A program made the position numbers and the translations under genes. The notes beneath the pieces were generated by a model, which had not been told where the DNA came from, ran no database searches, and saw only the letters and a program-made list of their open reading frames with translations. 64,000 bases of DNA from contig JAHHIF010000001.1 in assembly GCA_019358875.1 (NCBI GenBank), forward strand, positions 124,001 through 188,000, given 5' to 3'. Source of the DNA: Symplocastrum torsivum CPER-KK1. Its GTDB lineage: Bacteria > Cyanobacteriota > Cyanobacteriia > Cyanobacteriales > Coleofasciculaceae. Positions 1-9,700 of the stretch are shown in pieces (position 1 is the first letter of the stretch; each line of letters opens with the position of its first letter).

Positions 1-194
1 ACCCTTTACTTGCAAGGGAAATACTGGGTACATCCTAATTTTGCAAGAATCTTCATGGTGTAGGCATCTTGCCTACGCCATATCCCCAGATAGTCGAGGC
101 ACCTATCTGTATGGATTGATGAAAATGGGATATCAAAACACTCTTTCAATAAAAACGTTGATGTTCTTCCATAGCAGCCGTGATGACAAGTCAC

Positions 195-1103
195 CTACTC
201 TCTTGCCTCAGAGTACGCAGGTTCAATCACTCGCCCTCGCCGAAGTAAGCGATCGCCTTTTACTAAGGCAGGAGTTATCGTCACGTAGTCTTTCGCAGAG
301 CGATCAATATTTGGCTCGAAGTCAAAATACTCCTGTCCACTGTGTTCATCATCGGGTCGGTAAATCTGGGCGCGAATGCCTTGCTCCATTAATATCTGTG
401 GCAACAGTTTAGTCAGTTCAAGTGCCATCTGAGATTTCCCCAGAAATGACGCACCCATCAGCCTCTGAACAAGATTCAAGAGTTCTGGCAGTTCTTCTAT
501 TCCACTTGCATCAAGCGGTTTGTTCACTTGTTCAGTCGAAGTGACGGCAAGATCAATAGTGTTGAGTGCATCACCAAGATTATCTAGAAGGACTTTGCTA
601 TCGATTTGCACGATGGGCTGAGGCACTTGTACCGGTTGAGTTGAGGTTGCACGGTTTTCCTGGTTGCCCTTGTCGAGTTGGAGTACAACTTCCAGTCCTA
701 CAAGCACTATCGTTAACAAGATAGCCATCCAAGCTCCAGGGGTATCTTGAGTCAAGGAGAACAATGAACCTAAGATGCTTAGGCTAATTAGTCCCTGGAG
801 GATTTTCAGGATTAAGCTGTTGGAGGGAAGTCGTCTGGCTTGGTTACTAATTTGCTGAGGATCTGGTTGTGAAATCCTCGTCTCATTGGCAGCCGTGAGG
901 GTGCCTATGGACTGCCGCAGTGTGTCCAGGAAAAAGGAAGCCAGACGTACCTGAGCGATACTCAGTTCGCCGATATAATTCCGCTCAAGATCATCGAGTC
1001 GGTTCTGAACCAGCTTAACGACCTGTTCTGGGTTGTTTGCTTTATCAATTTCTGTCTCAAGTTTGCTTCGTTCTTTACTAAAAAGTGTCAATAGTGTTTT
1101 CAT
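195..1103 (-). CDS. Two-helix membrane protein, function unknown
   Basis: I do not recognise the family (302 aa). Residues about 10-65 are charged and look coiled-coil. Two hydrophobic helices follow at about 97-117 and 123-143, separated by a short loop, so both ends should lie on the same side of the membrane. A Gln/Pro linker leads to a soluble C-terminal region (about 165-302). Its last 40 residues (VKGDRLLRRGRVIEPA) loosely recall the beta-domain end of GrpE nucleotide-exchange factors; this is a weak impression only. A zinc-ribbon gene lies upstream on the same strand with about 100 bases between, so the two are probably co-transcribed. The start ATG is preceded by no strong Shine-Dalgarno. 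Confidence 0.6.
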   Translation of the reverse strand: MKTLLTLFSKERSKLETEIDKANNPEQVVKLVQNRLDDLERNYIGELSIAQVRLASFFLDTLRQSIGTLTAANETRISQPDPQQISNQARRLPSNSLILKILQGLISLSILGSLFSLTQDTPGAWMAILLTIVLVGLEVVLQLDKGNQENRATSTQPVQVPQPIVQIDSKVLLDNLGDALNTIDLAVTSTEQVNKPLDASGIEELPELLNLVQRLMGASFLGKSQMALELTKLLPQILMEQGIRAQIYRPDDEHSGQEYFDFEPNIDRSAKDYVTITPALVKGDRLLRRGRVIEPAYSEARE

Positions 1104-1205
1104 CGTGTACCAATACTTCAGCGTTGCCCAAAAGCAGAATGATTGGGTGTATTCTTCCAGTTTCGCGTAAATTCTGAAGTGAGTTCACGATGTTCCAGTT
1201 TTTTG

Positions 1206-1556
1206 TTACTGCCTCGGTTGGTTGCCACAAGTTAGGCAAGCTTCCATCAGCAGGATTAAGGGTTGACCACAATACACACAACCCCCATGGAGAGACTGGT
1301 TCACTTGGTCTTTGGGTAACTCACGACACTTCAGACATCCCCAAAACTCATCCTTACTTTTGACAGCAAATTGGTGACACTTTGAACACCGTTCAACTTT
1401 CCAAGAAACGTTACACATTGATTTAGGACAGATTAGGACACGCGCCGCCTGCTCAAAATCCAGTCTTGCTGGGCAACCGCATTGGTGAGTGCCGTTGCGA
1501 TCGCCTTGTGTATCTGAGCGGATTATGACTAAGCCAGCACCGCTAGCTTGGCACAA
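1206..1556 (-). CDS. Small multi-CxxC zinc-ribbon protein
   Basis: A 116-aa protein with twelve cysteines, including four clear CxxC pairs (C57/C60, C74/C77, C93/C96, C107/C110) and further cysteines at 26, 28, 43 and 48. This pattern fits two or three tandem zinc ribbons, usually a protein- or nucleic-acid-binding module. No catalytic domain is visible. The start is uncertain: the frame opens with TTG, and a nearby ATG lies in another frame and soon stops, so an N-terminal frameshift or a shorter protein is possible. The gene lies just upstream of the two-helix membrane protein on the same strand and may form an operon with it. Confidence 0.5.
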   Translation of the reverse strand: MCQASGAGLVIIRSDTQGDRNGTHQCGCPARLDFEQAARVLICPKSMCNVSWKVERCSKCHQFAVKSKDEFWGCLKCRELPKDQVNQSLHGGCVYCGQPLILLMEACLTCGNQPRQ

Positions 1557-1691
1557 TTTTTTGCCATCTGTCTTTAGGTAGATTTCTTTTGAGGCAGAGT
1601 AAGTATGAGATTGCTTGGTTAAAAGAGAAATTCCTTTTCCCCTTCTTCTTTACCCTCTCCCCAATATCAATTCAATGACCCATAAAAACCT

Positions 1692-2105
1692 CTATTGCTT
1701 AGACGTTAAGCACTGGCGAAGCCTTAAGAGACTTAGTGTTTGACCAAGATTTAATGGCAACAGAGATATGCCTTCTAAGCGGGACTGCACCCAACCGTCA
1801 CCCCAGTACCATTCGTGATAACCATCAATTCCTTGACTCAATAGCAGACGTAAGCAGTTGGACTGGGCAACCTCTACACGGTGTTGAATTGCCACGGGAC
1901 CTGTCCATGTCGTAAAGGTTAGTCCTGGATGAAGTTGTTCTGGTAGTCCTTCTGAGAAGCGCTGGAGCCACAGCCATCGACGTAGCTGCTGAGAATGCAG
2001 CAGATTTTCGCGGATAACCGTTTGTGGTGCTTCTACTTCAATGCGGAGATAGCTTTGTTGAAAAGTTCCTAGCATGTATATCCAAAGAGGGTCATTTTCC
2101 GTCAA
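1692..2105 (-). CDS. Conserved cyanobacterial protein, possibly SRPBCC-like
   Basis: A 137-aa soluble protein with many Trp and Leu residues. The length and the layout, an N-terminal strand-like start (SYLRIEVEAP), a long middle and a hydrophobic C-terminal helix (NLGQTLSLLRLRQCL), recall the START/SRPBCC ligand-binding fold. I cannot confirm this without a profile search. No signal peptide or membrane segment is seen. The ATG start is clear. It is divergent from the truncated isomerase gene to its right, with about 60 bases between them. Confidence 0.55.
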   Translation of the reverse strand: MTENDPLWIYMLGTFQQSYLRIEVEAPQTVIRENLLHSQQLRRWLWLQRFSEGLPEQLHPGLTFTTWTGPVAIQHRVEVAQSNCLRLLLSQGIDGYHEWYWGDGWVQSRLEGISLLPLNLGQTLSLLRLRQCLTSKQ

Positions 2106-2164
2106 GTGAAATCTTTTGGGATGCGAAAATAATGGGTCTGGTAATCTATTTCCTGCATTCCTTC

Positions 2165-2416
2165 ATGGTATCCCAAGCCTTCTTAACCGTTGATGACCAA
2201 CCGATTACGTTGGCGAGAGCCTTGCCGTATCTTCAAACAGCTGGAAAGCTTAAGCCTTTTATCGCAGATGTTGTCCGCCAGTACGTTATAGAACAAGAAT
2301 TACAAACCCGCCAAGATCTAGACATTAATCCTGCACTCATTGAGACAGAGGAAGTTGCGTCTCTACCTACTAGATCTCTTGCAAAAGTCGATGGATGCCT
2401 ACAGACTGAAGTCTGA
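2165..2416 (+). pseudogene. Truncated N-terminus of a parvulin-type peptidyl-prolyl isomerase
   Basis: The 83 codons from ATG 2165 read like the start of the cyanobacterial peptidylprolyl isomerase (SurA/parvulin-like foldase) family: TVDDQPITLARALPYLQ, then FIADVVRQYVIEQELQ and DINPALIE. Full-length members run well over 200 residues and carry the rotamase domain further on. Here similarity stops after about residue 60, the reading frame ends at 2416, and palindromic repeat DNA begins at once. I infer a gene broken by repeat insertion or deletion; the isomerase domain is absent. An earlier in-frame start would run antisense into the neighbouring gene and is less likely. Confidence 0.5.
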
Positions 2417-2550
2417 AGCTATACAAACTAAACCCACCTACGCGGGTTTTAAGAGTCCGCGCAGGCGGACTACCCTTCGGGAAGGGCTGACGCTCCTAAC
2501 GTCGCTACCGCTCCGCTAACGCCCAACGTTTTTGTAGCCGAGATTTCCAA
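2417..2550. repeat. Cluster of short cyanobacterial palindromic repeats
   Basis: Three consecutive palindromes are visible: AAACCCACCTACGCGGGTTT at 2430-2449, GTCCGCGCAGGCGGAC at 2455-2470 and CCCTTCGGGAAGGG at 2473-2486, followed by a GC-rich tail. These interspersed units are common in filamentous cyanobacterial genomes. They sit exactly where the isomerase reading frame breaks, and may mark the rearrangement point. Confidence 0.7.
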
Positions 2551-2579
2551 TTGCCAAGTATTTTTGCAAGAGGTCTACT

Positions 2580-2819
2580 ATGGAGCACTACTATTTCTGG
2601 GCAGATCACCAATCTCTTGATGAAAGTAAGTTGCCTGAATACCTATCTATCTTGGGAGCAGGGGAGCAGGGGAGGGCTTATGAGGTCTGTATCGCTTCTA
2701 GGCTGGCTCTCACGGCGATTGCGGCTGGAGATCTGACGATAAACGAAGATACCCCAGATAGCTGGAAAGCTCACTTGGAAAGTTTAGGCTTCACGAATGT
2801 CCTATACAGCTCGACGTAA
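2580..2819 (+). CDS. Small hypothetical protein, doubtful
   Basis: A 79-aa open frame that I do not recognise. The N-terminal part includes a simple-sequence stretch (GGAGCAGGGGAGCAGGGG in the DNA), while the remainder (LTAIAAGDLTINEDTP, then WKAHLESLGF) has ordinary protein composition. It lies downstream of the repeat cluster and the truncated isomerase, so it may be a remnant of another broken gene. No good ribosome binding site is visible. Confidence 0.25.
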   Translation: MEHYYFWADHQSLDESKLPEYLSILGAGEQGRAYEVCIASRLALTAIAAGDLTINEDTPDSWKAHLESLGFTNVLYSST

Positions 2820-2974
2820 GCCAAACTCACACGAATGTCGCTAGATTTTTAACCGTCCAAATGCACCTGGAATGCACTATTAGCCTATCCAAATCGTCAT
2901 TAGTTTAGTGTGGCTGAACAGTTGCTTTGTCTGTTTGGTCAGAATAGAGAAAGCGATCGCGTTTGTTTAACACA

Positions 2975-4372
2975 ATGACTTCAACAACAATCAATCCCTA
3001 TTTAGCAGGCAACTTTGCTCCAGTCAGGGAAGAAATTACCGCAGACAACCTCCAAGTCTTGGGTGAACTCCCGATTGACCTCTGTGGTATGTTTGTTCGC
3101 AATGGACCGAATCCTCAGCTCCCTCCTAGCGGAAATTACCATTGGTTTAGTGGGGATGGGATGCTGCATGGAGTCATTCTACACAACGGCAAAGCAGAAT
3201 ATCGCAACCGCTATGTCCGAACCCAGAAATTTTTAGCCGAACAGAACGCGGCGAAAGCGATGGGGACTGGGCTTTTGGAACCACGCCAGAGAGATAATTT
3301 CAATGACCTTAGCAGGAATACTGCTAACACGGCATTAATTTGGCAGGCAGGGCAATTCTTGGCGCTGTGGGAAGGGGGCGAACCTCACGCGATTAAGCTG
3401 CCTGAATTAGATACGGTTGGTTCTTACTCGTTCAACGGCAAGCTGGTTTCTTCAGTAACTGCCCATCCTAAGGTAGACCCCGGTACAGGGGAGATGCTCT
3501 TTTTTGGCTACTCGGTACACCCTCCCTACTTGCAATACAGCGTTGTTTCAGCGTCGGGAGAGCTATTGCGGACGGTTCCGATTGATCTGCCGGAAGCGGT
3601 GATGATGCACGATTTTGCCATCACTGAAAATTACACCATCTTTATGGACTTACCCCTAACTTTTAGCATCGCAAGAATGCAGCAGGGAAAGCCACTATTA
3701 ATGTTTGAGCAAGAGAAACCGAGTCGCTTCTGTATTCTTCCTCATCATGGTGACAACAATAGTATTCGCTGGTTTGAGTGTCCGGCTTGCTACGTCGTCC
3801 ATACGCTTAATGCTTATGAAGAGGGAGATGAAGTGGTGCTGATTGGCTGTCATATGACGGCTACCACGATGGGGTTATCTCAGACTCCTGATCACCCAGA
3901 TGCAGATATTCCTCGCCTGTACCGTTGGCGATTTAATCTCAGCACTGGCATAGTGAAGGAAGAGATGCTGGATGATGTGTCTTCAGAATTCCCCCGTATC
4001 AATGAACAGCTTTTGGGGCGAAAAACGCGATATGGCTACACGGCAAAATTAGCACCCGGTCACCCGACTCCGGCATTTGAAGGTTTGATTAAATATGACT
4101 TTAGTAGTGGTGCCTCCCAGACTCTGAAATTCGGTTCTCAACGCTATGGGGGCGAAGCGGTATTTGTTCCCCGTCCCGGTGCTGTTGCTGAGGATGACGG
4201 CTGGCTGCTGACGTTCGTTCATGATGAGGGTTCCGATACGTCTGAACTGGTGGTGGTTAATGCTCAAGATTTCACGGCTGAACCTGTGGCACGGGTGCTG
4301 ATTCCGCAGCGAGTTCCTTACGGTTTCCACGGGACTTGGGTTTCTGAGAAACAGTTATCGGTTGCACCGTAG
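2975..4372 (+). CDS. Carotenoid cleavage oxygenase (RPE65 family)
   Basis: Non-heme iron dioxygenase that cleaves carotenoids or apocarotenoids at a double bond to give aldehydes such as retinal-type products. The 465-aa length fits the family. The four iron-ligand histidines of the seven-bladed propeller can be placed at H164 (TAHPK), H212 (MMHDF), H276 (VVHTL) and H452 (GFHGTW). The N-terminal signature GMFVRNGPNPQ is clear. The frame is open from a TTG at 2963, but ATG 2975 gives the usual N-terminus and is preferred. It stands alone, with a convergent DUF4157 gene downstream. Exact substrate and cleavage position cannot be read from the sequence. Confidence 0.93.
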   Translation: MTSTTINPYLAGNFAPVREEITADNLQVLGELPIDLCGMFVRNGPNPQLPPSGNYHWFSGDGMLHGVILHNGKAEYRNRYVRTQKFLAEQNAAKAMGTGLLEPRQRDNFNDLSRNTANTALIWQAGQFLALWEGGEPHAIKLPELDTVGSYSFNGKLVSSVTAHPKVDPGTGEMLFFGYSVHPPYLQYSVVSASGELLRTVPIDLPEAVMMHDFAITENYTIFMDLPLTFSIARMQQGKPLLMFEQEKPSRFCILPHHGDNNSIRWFECPACYVVHTLNAYEEGDEVVLIGCHMTATTMGLSQTPDHPDADIPRLYRWRFNLSTGIVKEEMLDDVSSEFPRINEQLLGRKTRYGYTAKLAPGHPTPAFEGLIKYDFSSGASQTLKFGSQRYGGEAVFVPRPGAVAEDDGWLLTFVHDEGSDTSELVVVNAQDFTAEPVARVLIPQRVPYGFHGTWVSEKQLSVAP

Positions 4373-4542
4373 TTGAGAAAATGCGATCGCGCTGTAATTC
4401 AACACAAGCAACTTCCTTATCAAATCAAGGCAGCTAAGGTCAGCAAAGGCAATCGCCCCTCATCCCCAAACTCAATTAACAGGCGATCGCTGTTTCTATT
4501 GCTTTTTACTGGCTGGACTGACTTGAGCGATCGCCTTTCCTC

Positions 4543-4559
4543 TTCAACAAGCTGTTGAA
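4543..4559. terminator. Hairpin between convergent genes
   Basis: TTCAACAAGCTGTTGAA forms a 7-bp stem with a 3-base loop, followed on the plus strand by an A-rich stretch. It lies between the converging carotenoid oxygenase and the DUF4157 gene, where a bidirectional terminator is expected. Two HIP1 octamers lie just upstream. Confidence 0.4.
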
Positions 4560-4570
4560 AAAGATTCAAC

Positions 4571-6256
4571 TTAAACCCTCCAAACCCAATCTTGCTCCGA
4601 ACCTACTGTGAAAGATTTAATGACACTGCTTTCTTTAACTGCTGAGAGAACAAGTTGCCCCCACCAAGAGACGTGACCTACACCGTGAGGATTCCACTCG
4701 CCGCTGATATTGAAGACGATCTCGGCTACCGTGTCAGCGGGTCGGGAATGGGTTTGACCCGACCATGTAGAACCGAAGGTTGATGTGTACATACCTGACG
4801 ACTTATCCCTAAGAATATCAACTTGGGCATTTCTGATGTCGTAGCCGTTGCGCTGGTATGACAAACGATAGTAGAAGTCTTGATTGTCCCAACCAATACG
4901 AGGGTGAAACGCTTGGATATTCAGTTCAGTTACCACGTCTTCCCACGTTGCTTCTATGGGTGTACGCTCGTGCATATAGGAAGGAGTGTTGCCATTGTGG
5001 TAAAGATTGCCACTGTTAGCATAACTCCTTCCTGCCTCGAAAACAGCGACACCGAGAGAAGCCGCGCTGACTGGATCGCTCTTTTGTATCTGCGGTGTTC
5101 CAGGTTCACTTTTGATAACGACTCCATCTCTTGCCTGATGGTGTCCTAACGCACGATTGTGTCTTTCAGGAAGCTTGCGCTGAACCGCACCTGTCTGCTG
5201 CACCACATGAGTCAACTCATGAGCAGTTAAGTCGGATATGGTTGGAGACTTCCCAGCCCCAAAGTAAATATCATTACCGTGAGTAAATGCCTGAGCACCC
5301 AAGTCTTTATTCATCTGAACCGCTTGGCTGTCCGTATGTACCCGTACCTGACTGAAATCGGCACCAAAGCGGGGTTCCATGAAAGAGCGCACTTCATTCG
5401 ATAAAGGACTACCTCCGCCTTTGCTAGTGCTTAGCCGATTCTCCAGGTTGCTACCAGCCTCATTGCCACCAGCTTCTGTTACTCGTTGCAGCGATCGCTT
5501 CATTTGCACCGGCTCTTCCTCTTCTTCAGGTTTTGGAGCCATCTCTCGTTGAATAGTGGAGCCTGCCAAAGGTTTGGCTTGAAGAGGCTCTTCCTCTTCT
5601 TCAGGTTTGGGAGCCATCTCTCGTTGAATAGTGGAGCCTGCTAAGGGTTTGGCTTGAAGAGGCTCTTCCTCTTCTTCAGGTTTGGGAGCCATTTCCCGTT
5701 GAATGGTGAAGCCTGCTAAGGGTTTGGCTTGAAGAGGCTCTTCCTCTTCTTCAGGTTTGGGAGTCACTTCCCGTTGAATAGTGAAGCCTGCCAAGGGTTT
5801 GGCTTGAAGAGGCTCTTCCTCTTCTTCGGGTTTAGGAGTCATTTCCCGTTGGACAAGTGGGGTGATAGAGGCAGCTAGAGGTTTGGTTTGCAGCTTCTCT
5901 TTTTCTTCTTCTGGAGCTATCTCCCGTTGAACAGACTGCTGAATTGCAGGTGCAGCCATGCTCATTACCTGCGCTGCCGTTTGGTCTGCTTCCTGCTCGT
6001 ACTTGTCTCCAGGCGCTCCTATGGCAAGTTTGGGCTGAATTACTGCTGGCGTGTCGCCCACCTGTACCCGACCGAAGTTGTGACCAAAACGGGTGGCTCT
6101 CTCAAGTTGAGTCTGTAGATCTGGTGTTTCCTGCTGAGGGGACACTGCTGAGTCAGCCTCATTCTTGGAAGGGCGCTGCCGGAATATGCTGGTTGGCACG
6201 GGTGTGGAAGAGGAACTTGATGGAGCTTTTTTTTGGATATGCTGTCGGGTGTGCAT
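4571..6256 (-). CDS. eCIS-core DUF4157 protein with 25-residue repeats (candidate effector)
   Basis: A 561-aa protein. Residues about 45-66 (PDLQTQLERATRFGHNF) are shared with the 1921-aa DUF4157 protein in this window. Then comes the GDKYEQEAD motif, five tandem 25-residue acidic/proline repeats (about 136-254, unit core KPEEEEEPLQAKPLAG), and the DUF4157 domain (about 285-355) with the zinc-peptidase-like HELTH motif at 346-350. The C-terminal 170 residues are an unrecognised, Trp/Tyr-rich, beta-looking domain, probably the variable payload. DUF4157 proteins are known companions of contractile injection systems. No signal peptide is visible, which fits loading into an injection particle. 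It lies about 7 kb from the eCIS operons and is transcribed alone. Confidence 0.8.
   Translation of the reverse strand: MHTRQHIQKKAPSSSSSTPVPTSIFRQRPSKNEADSAVSPQQETPDLQTQLERATRFGHNFGRVQVGDTPAVIQPKLAIGAPGDKYEQEADQTAAQVMSMAAPAIQQSVQREIAPEEEKEKLQTKPLAASITPLVQREMTPKPEEEEEPLQAKPLAGFTIQREVTPKPEEEEEPLQAKPLAGFTIQREMAPKPEEEEEPLQAKPLAGSTIQREMAPKPEEEEEPLQAKPLAGSTIQREMAPKPEEEEEPVQMKRSLQRVTEAGGNEAGSNLENRLSTSKGGGSPLSNEVRSFMEPRFGADFSQVRVHTDSQAVQMNKDLGAQAFTHGNDIYFGAGKSPTISDLTAHELTHVVQQTGAVQRKLPERHNRALGHHQARDGVVIKSEPGTPQIQKSDPVSAASLGVAVFEAGRSYANSGNLYHNGNTPSYMHERTPIEATWEDVVTELNIQAFHPRIGWDNQDFYYRLSYQRNGYDIRNAQVDILRDKSSGMYTSTFGSTWSGQTHSRPADTVAEIVFNISGEWNPHGVGHVSWWGQLVLSAVKESSVIKSFTVGSEQDWVWRV
5495..5850 (-). repeat. 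Five tandem 75-bp coding repeats
   Basis: The same 75-bp unit (25 codons, rich in GAA/GAG) occurs five times in the DUF4157 gene, with high nucleotide identity between copies. Such near-identical units may change copy number by slippage or recombination, altering the length of the acidic linker. Confidence 0.85.
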
Positions 6257-6717
6257 TTTCTCAGTCCTCCCTTACGGCTTGTACCAGCAGTGCGTCAATT
6301 TCTTTAGTTTTTTTGGAACTTGATACGATAGTAGTCTTTTTTAAATCGAGTTACTCTAGTTCAAAAGTCGAATTTAGCGATCGCTCTGGAGTCCATTGCT
6401 TCGTTTCAAGTAACCGTACCCACTGGGCAAACAGCGTCACCAACGGGGATTCCATCGGATGACAAATGCGATCGCACTTCCAAAAACTTAGGTAGTTCCT
6501 ACATAAAAGCTCTGGCAGTTAGAGTTTTTATCCGCAGCAGTGTTGCATTTCTTCACGAAAAGATTCGATTAGTTTGAGTAAAAGTATGGAATATCGAAGC
6601 CGTAACTGCGCCCATTAGCTCATGCTCTAGAGTACTGGTCAAGTCATCAGGTTACTAGCTTTCTCTGGGGAAAATGAGCGTCCTGACCTCACGGTAGTTC
6701 AGCAGGCAAAATCAGAC
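6257..6717. promoter_or_regulatory. Divergent intergenic region
   Basis: About 460 bases between the start of the DUF4157 gene (leftward) and the start of the hemagglutinin/CHAT gene (rightward), so promoters for both should lie here. Two HIP1 octamers are present (near 6379 and 6470). I see no convincing -35/-10 pair, tRNA or conserved small gene. Confidence 0.4.
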
Positions 6718-9700
6718 ATGAGAAGAATTGGTTATCTGCTGGCAGCGCTATCCCTATCAGGAGCGATCGCAGCCAAACCGCTATCCGCACAGCCCATTGT
6801 TCCCGCTAGCGATGGCACTGGTACCCAAGTTATCCCCAATGGTAACGGCGACCCTTCGGTCTACGACATCACGGGTGGCAGCCTATCAAACGATGGAGCC
6901 AATCTCTTTCACAGTTTCACTCAGTTCAATCTTGACATCAATCAGATTGCTAATTTTCTCTCTAACCCAAATATTCACAATATCCTGGGACGTGTTACTG
7001 CTGGCAATCCTTCTATCATCAACGGTCTAATTCAGGTAACTGGGGGCAATTCCAACTTATTCTTAATGAATCCTTCCGGAATTGTCTTTGGTGCTGGTGC
7101 CAGCTTAAACGTACCCGCTGCCTTCACAGCCACGACAGCTAACGGTATTGACTTTGGCAATAACTGGTTTAATGCCACAGGTATTAATAACTACAGCGCC
7201 CTAGTAGGAACACCCAGCACCTTTGCCTTCACGATGAATCAGCCGGGAAGCATTATCAACGCTGGCAACCTGACAGTGCCTCAAGGGCAGAATTTAACGT
7301 TATTGGGCGGTACCGTTGTCAGCACCGGACAACTCAATGCACCAGGGGGACAAGTTACGGTTGCCTCTGTGTCAGGTGAGAGCTTAGTGCGTCTTTCTCT
7401 GCCAGGACATTTACTGTCTTTAGAGATTCAACCGCTTGCCAATATCAATGCAGGGGCACAAGGACTTGCATCCCTACCGCAGAATTTCTCGGTGTTATCT
7501 CTCCCTCAGCTATTGACGGGTGGGGGTGGAGACAGTGCTACAGCAATAAGGGTGAACGGTAATGGACAAGTGGTGCTGAGGGGTTCTGGTATTGGGGTAG
7601 AACATGGGGATGTGGTAGCTAAGGATTTAACAGCTCATACGGCGGCACTATCTGCTGAACACAACTTAACCTTAGTCGAGAGCCAGCTAAGTACAACAGG
7701 CGACTTAAATTTGCTGGCGCGAGATACAGTGCAGGTGCGTGACAGCGTAACAAATCGCTTCATCGTCCAAGCTGGAGGACAAGTGTATCTCCAAGGCAAC
7801 CAAAGGGTGGATATCTTTGCCTTAAATCATCCTGCTAGTGGCTTCTTTTCTGGTAGGGATATGGTGCTGCGTTCTGCCAATACCGTAGGAGGAGATGCCC
7901 ACTACTTCAGCAGTGGCAATTTTAGAATTGAGCAGTTAGATGGAAGCGTAGGCAATCTATTTAGCCCATATGACCCAATTATTTTGTCAAGTGGAAATGT
8001 AACTTTAGGGAACTATACAGGAGCCTCTCTCCACGTTTTAGCGGGGGGCAGTGTGACACTGGGCAATGTCACGATTAACGATACAGCTCCAGTGGCGCAA
8101 ACAATTAACCCTGGTAATACTACCCCTTTTAATGCAACTAGGACTTTTGCAAATCTAGCTAGCTTCAATTTATCCGATGGTACGCCTGTCACGATTAATG
8201 GTAGTACCACACCCACGTTAGATGTAAGGGCTGGGGTCGATTGGGAGCAATTGGGAGGAGTGCCAACCCCTGACCCCAGGATTGTTGGAGGGTTAGCACC
8301 TCAACCGACCTTTTCAGCAGCTCCACTGAGTGCAAATATCACCGTTACTGGCAATATCCGTAATAATGGCGGAGAAGTCTTTTTAACAAATGAGTACTTT
8401 CCTAACCGCTCATTACCGGGCGGAGCAATTCAAGTTCAAAGGATTAATACAAGTCTATTTACTGGCGGTAATGCTGGCTCAGTCACTATTGACTCTCGGC
8501 GCAGTATTACACTCAATGGTCTTGTAAATTCCGTAACGGGAAATGTTCCCAATAGTAATGCTGGAGCAGTTACCCTCATTGCTCAGAACAATATCACTAC
8601 TGACAATATCAATTCTTTTGTAGGAAGAGGTGGTACGGGGAATGGCGGTAATATTTCGCTTACCAGCACAGCGGGAGCTATCGACACTAGTGCCGGTCTT
8701 CTAGATGCTGGAACTGGTGGTTCTGGCAACGGTGGAGCGATCGCTCTTTCTGCCGCTGGTAACATTACCACAGGTTCCATCCTTTCTCGTTCGGATGGTA
8801 TCGGCACAGGCGGGGCAATTAGTCTCACTAGCAGCGGCGGTGGCATTGACACCAGTGCAGGCAATTTAGACACGACTTCTGCTGTGAACGGTGGTGCGAT
8901 CGCGCTTAATGCTGCTGGCAACATTACCACAGATAACATCACCTCAACGGGTCAAGTGAGTAGTGGAGCGATAAACCTTACCAGCAGCGGTGGCAGCATT
9001 GACACCACAGCAGGCAGTCTAGATTCTTCTTCTAGAGGTAATGGTGGCGCGATTGCCTTTAGAGCCACTGCTAACATGACCACTGGTAACTTGGACTCTT
9101 CCTCTACGGGTGCTGGCAATGGCGGTAATATCACCCTCAGCAGTACTCAGGGAGCAATCAATACAGACAGCTTAAAATCAAGCGCTGATTCTGGCAATGG
9201 GGGAGTGATCGCACTTTCTGCTTATGGTGACATCACCACAGACTTGCTGGACTCTTACTCTATTAATGCTGGCAATGGGGGTAACATTACCCTCAGCAGT
9301 ACTCAGGGAGCCATTAGTACTGGAGCAGGAGAGTTGAACTCTTCCTCAGCTACTGGCAATGGCGGTGCGATCGCACTTTCTGCTACTGGCAACATTACCA
9401 CAGGTGAGGTATTGTCCACTGGCAGCTCTGAGGGTGGAGATATTTCCTTCAGCAGTGGCACAGAAGTTACTTTGGGTAGGGTTGACTCTACATCCGCTAT
9501 AGCTGAGGGCGGCGCAATCAATATCAATGCCCTTGGTAACATTACCTTTAATGATTCTGTAAGCTCCGGTTCTACGGCGGGGCTGGGAGGGGGTGCGCTC
9601 ACCATCAATACCTCTGGAATCCTTAACCTACCAGCAAGTATTTCCACAAATGGTACAGATATCTTTATAGGGAATGAGACTTCTCCTATCGATATTGTCG

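Noticed and set aside
6..412. Two short frames on opposite strands at the left edge
   Set aside because: They overlap each other and the 302-aa gene, have no recognisable motif, and show no ribosome binding site.
1078..1281. 67-aa frame between the zinc-ribbon and membrane genes
   Set aside because: It overlaps both neighbours in another frame and has poor protein character. A frameshifted extension of the zinc-ribbon protein cannot be excluded but is not supported.
4373..4558. 61-aa frame after the carotenoid oxygenase
   Set aside because: Consists largely of HIP1-containing intergenic DNA and ends at the hairpin; low-complexity and no family match.
5888..6462. Plus-strand frames of 76 and 172 aa at the start of the 561-aa DUF4157 gene
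   Set aside because: They are antisense to a clearly coding gene and run on into the intergenic region without any motif.
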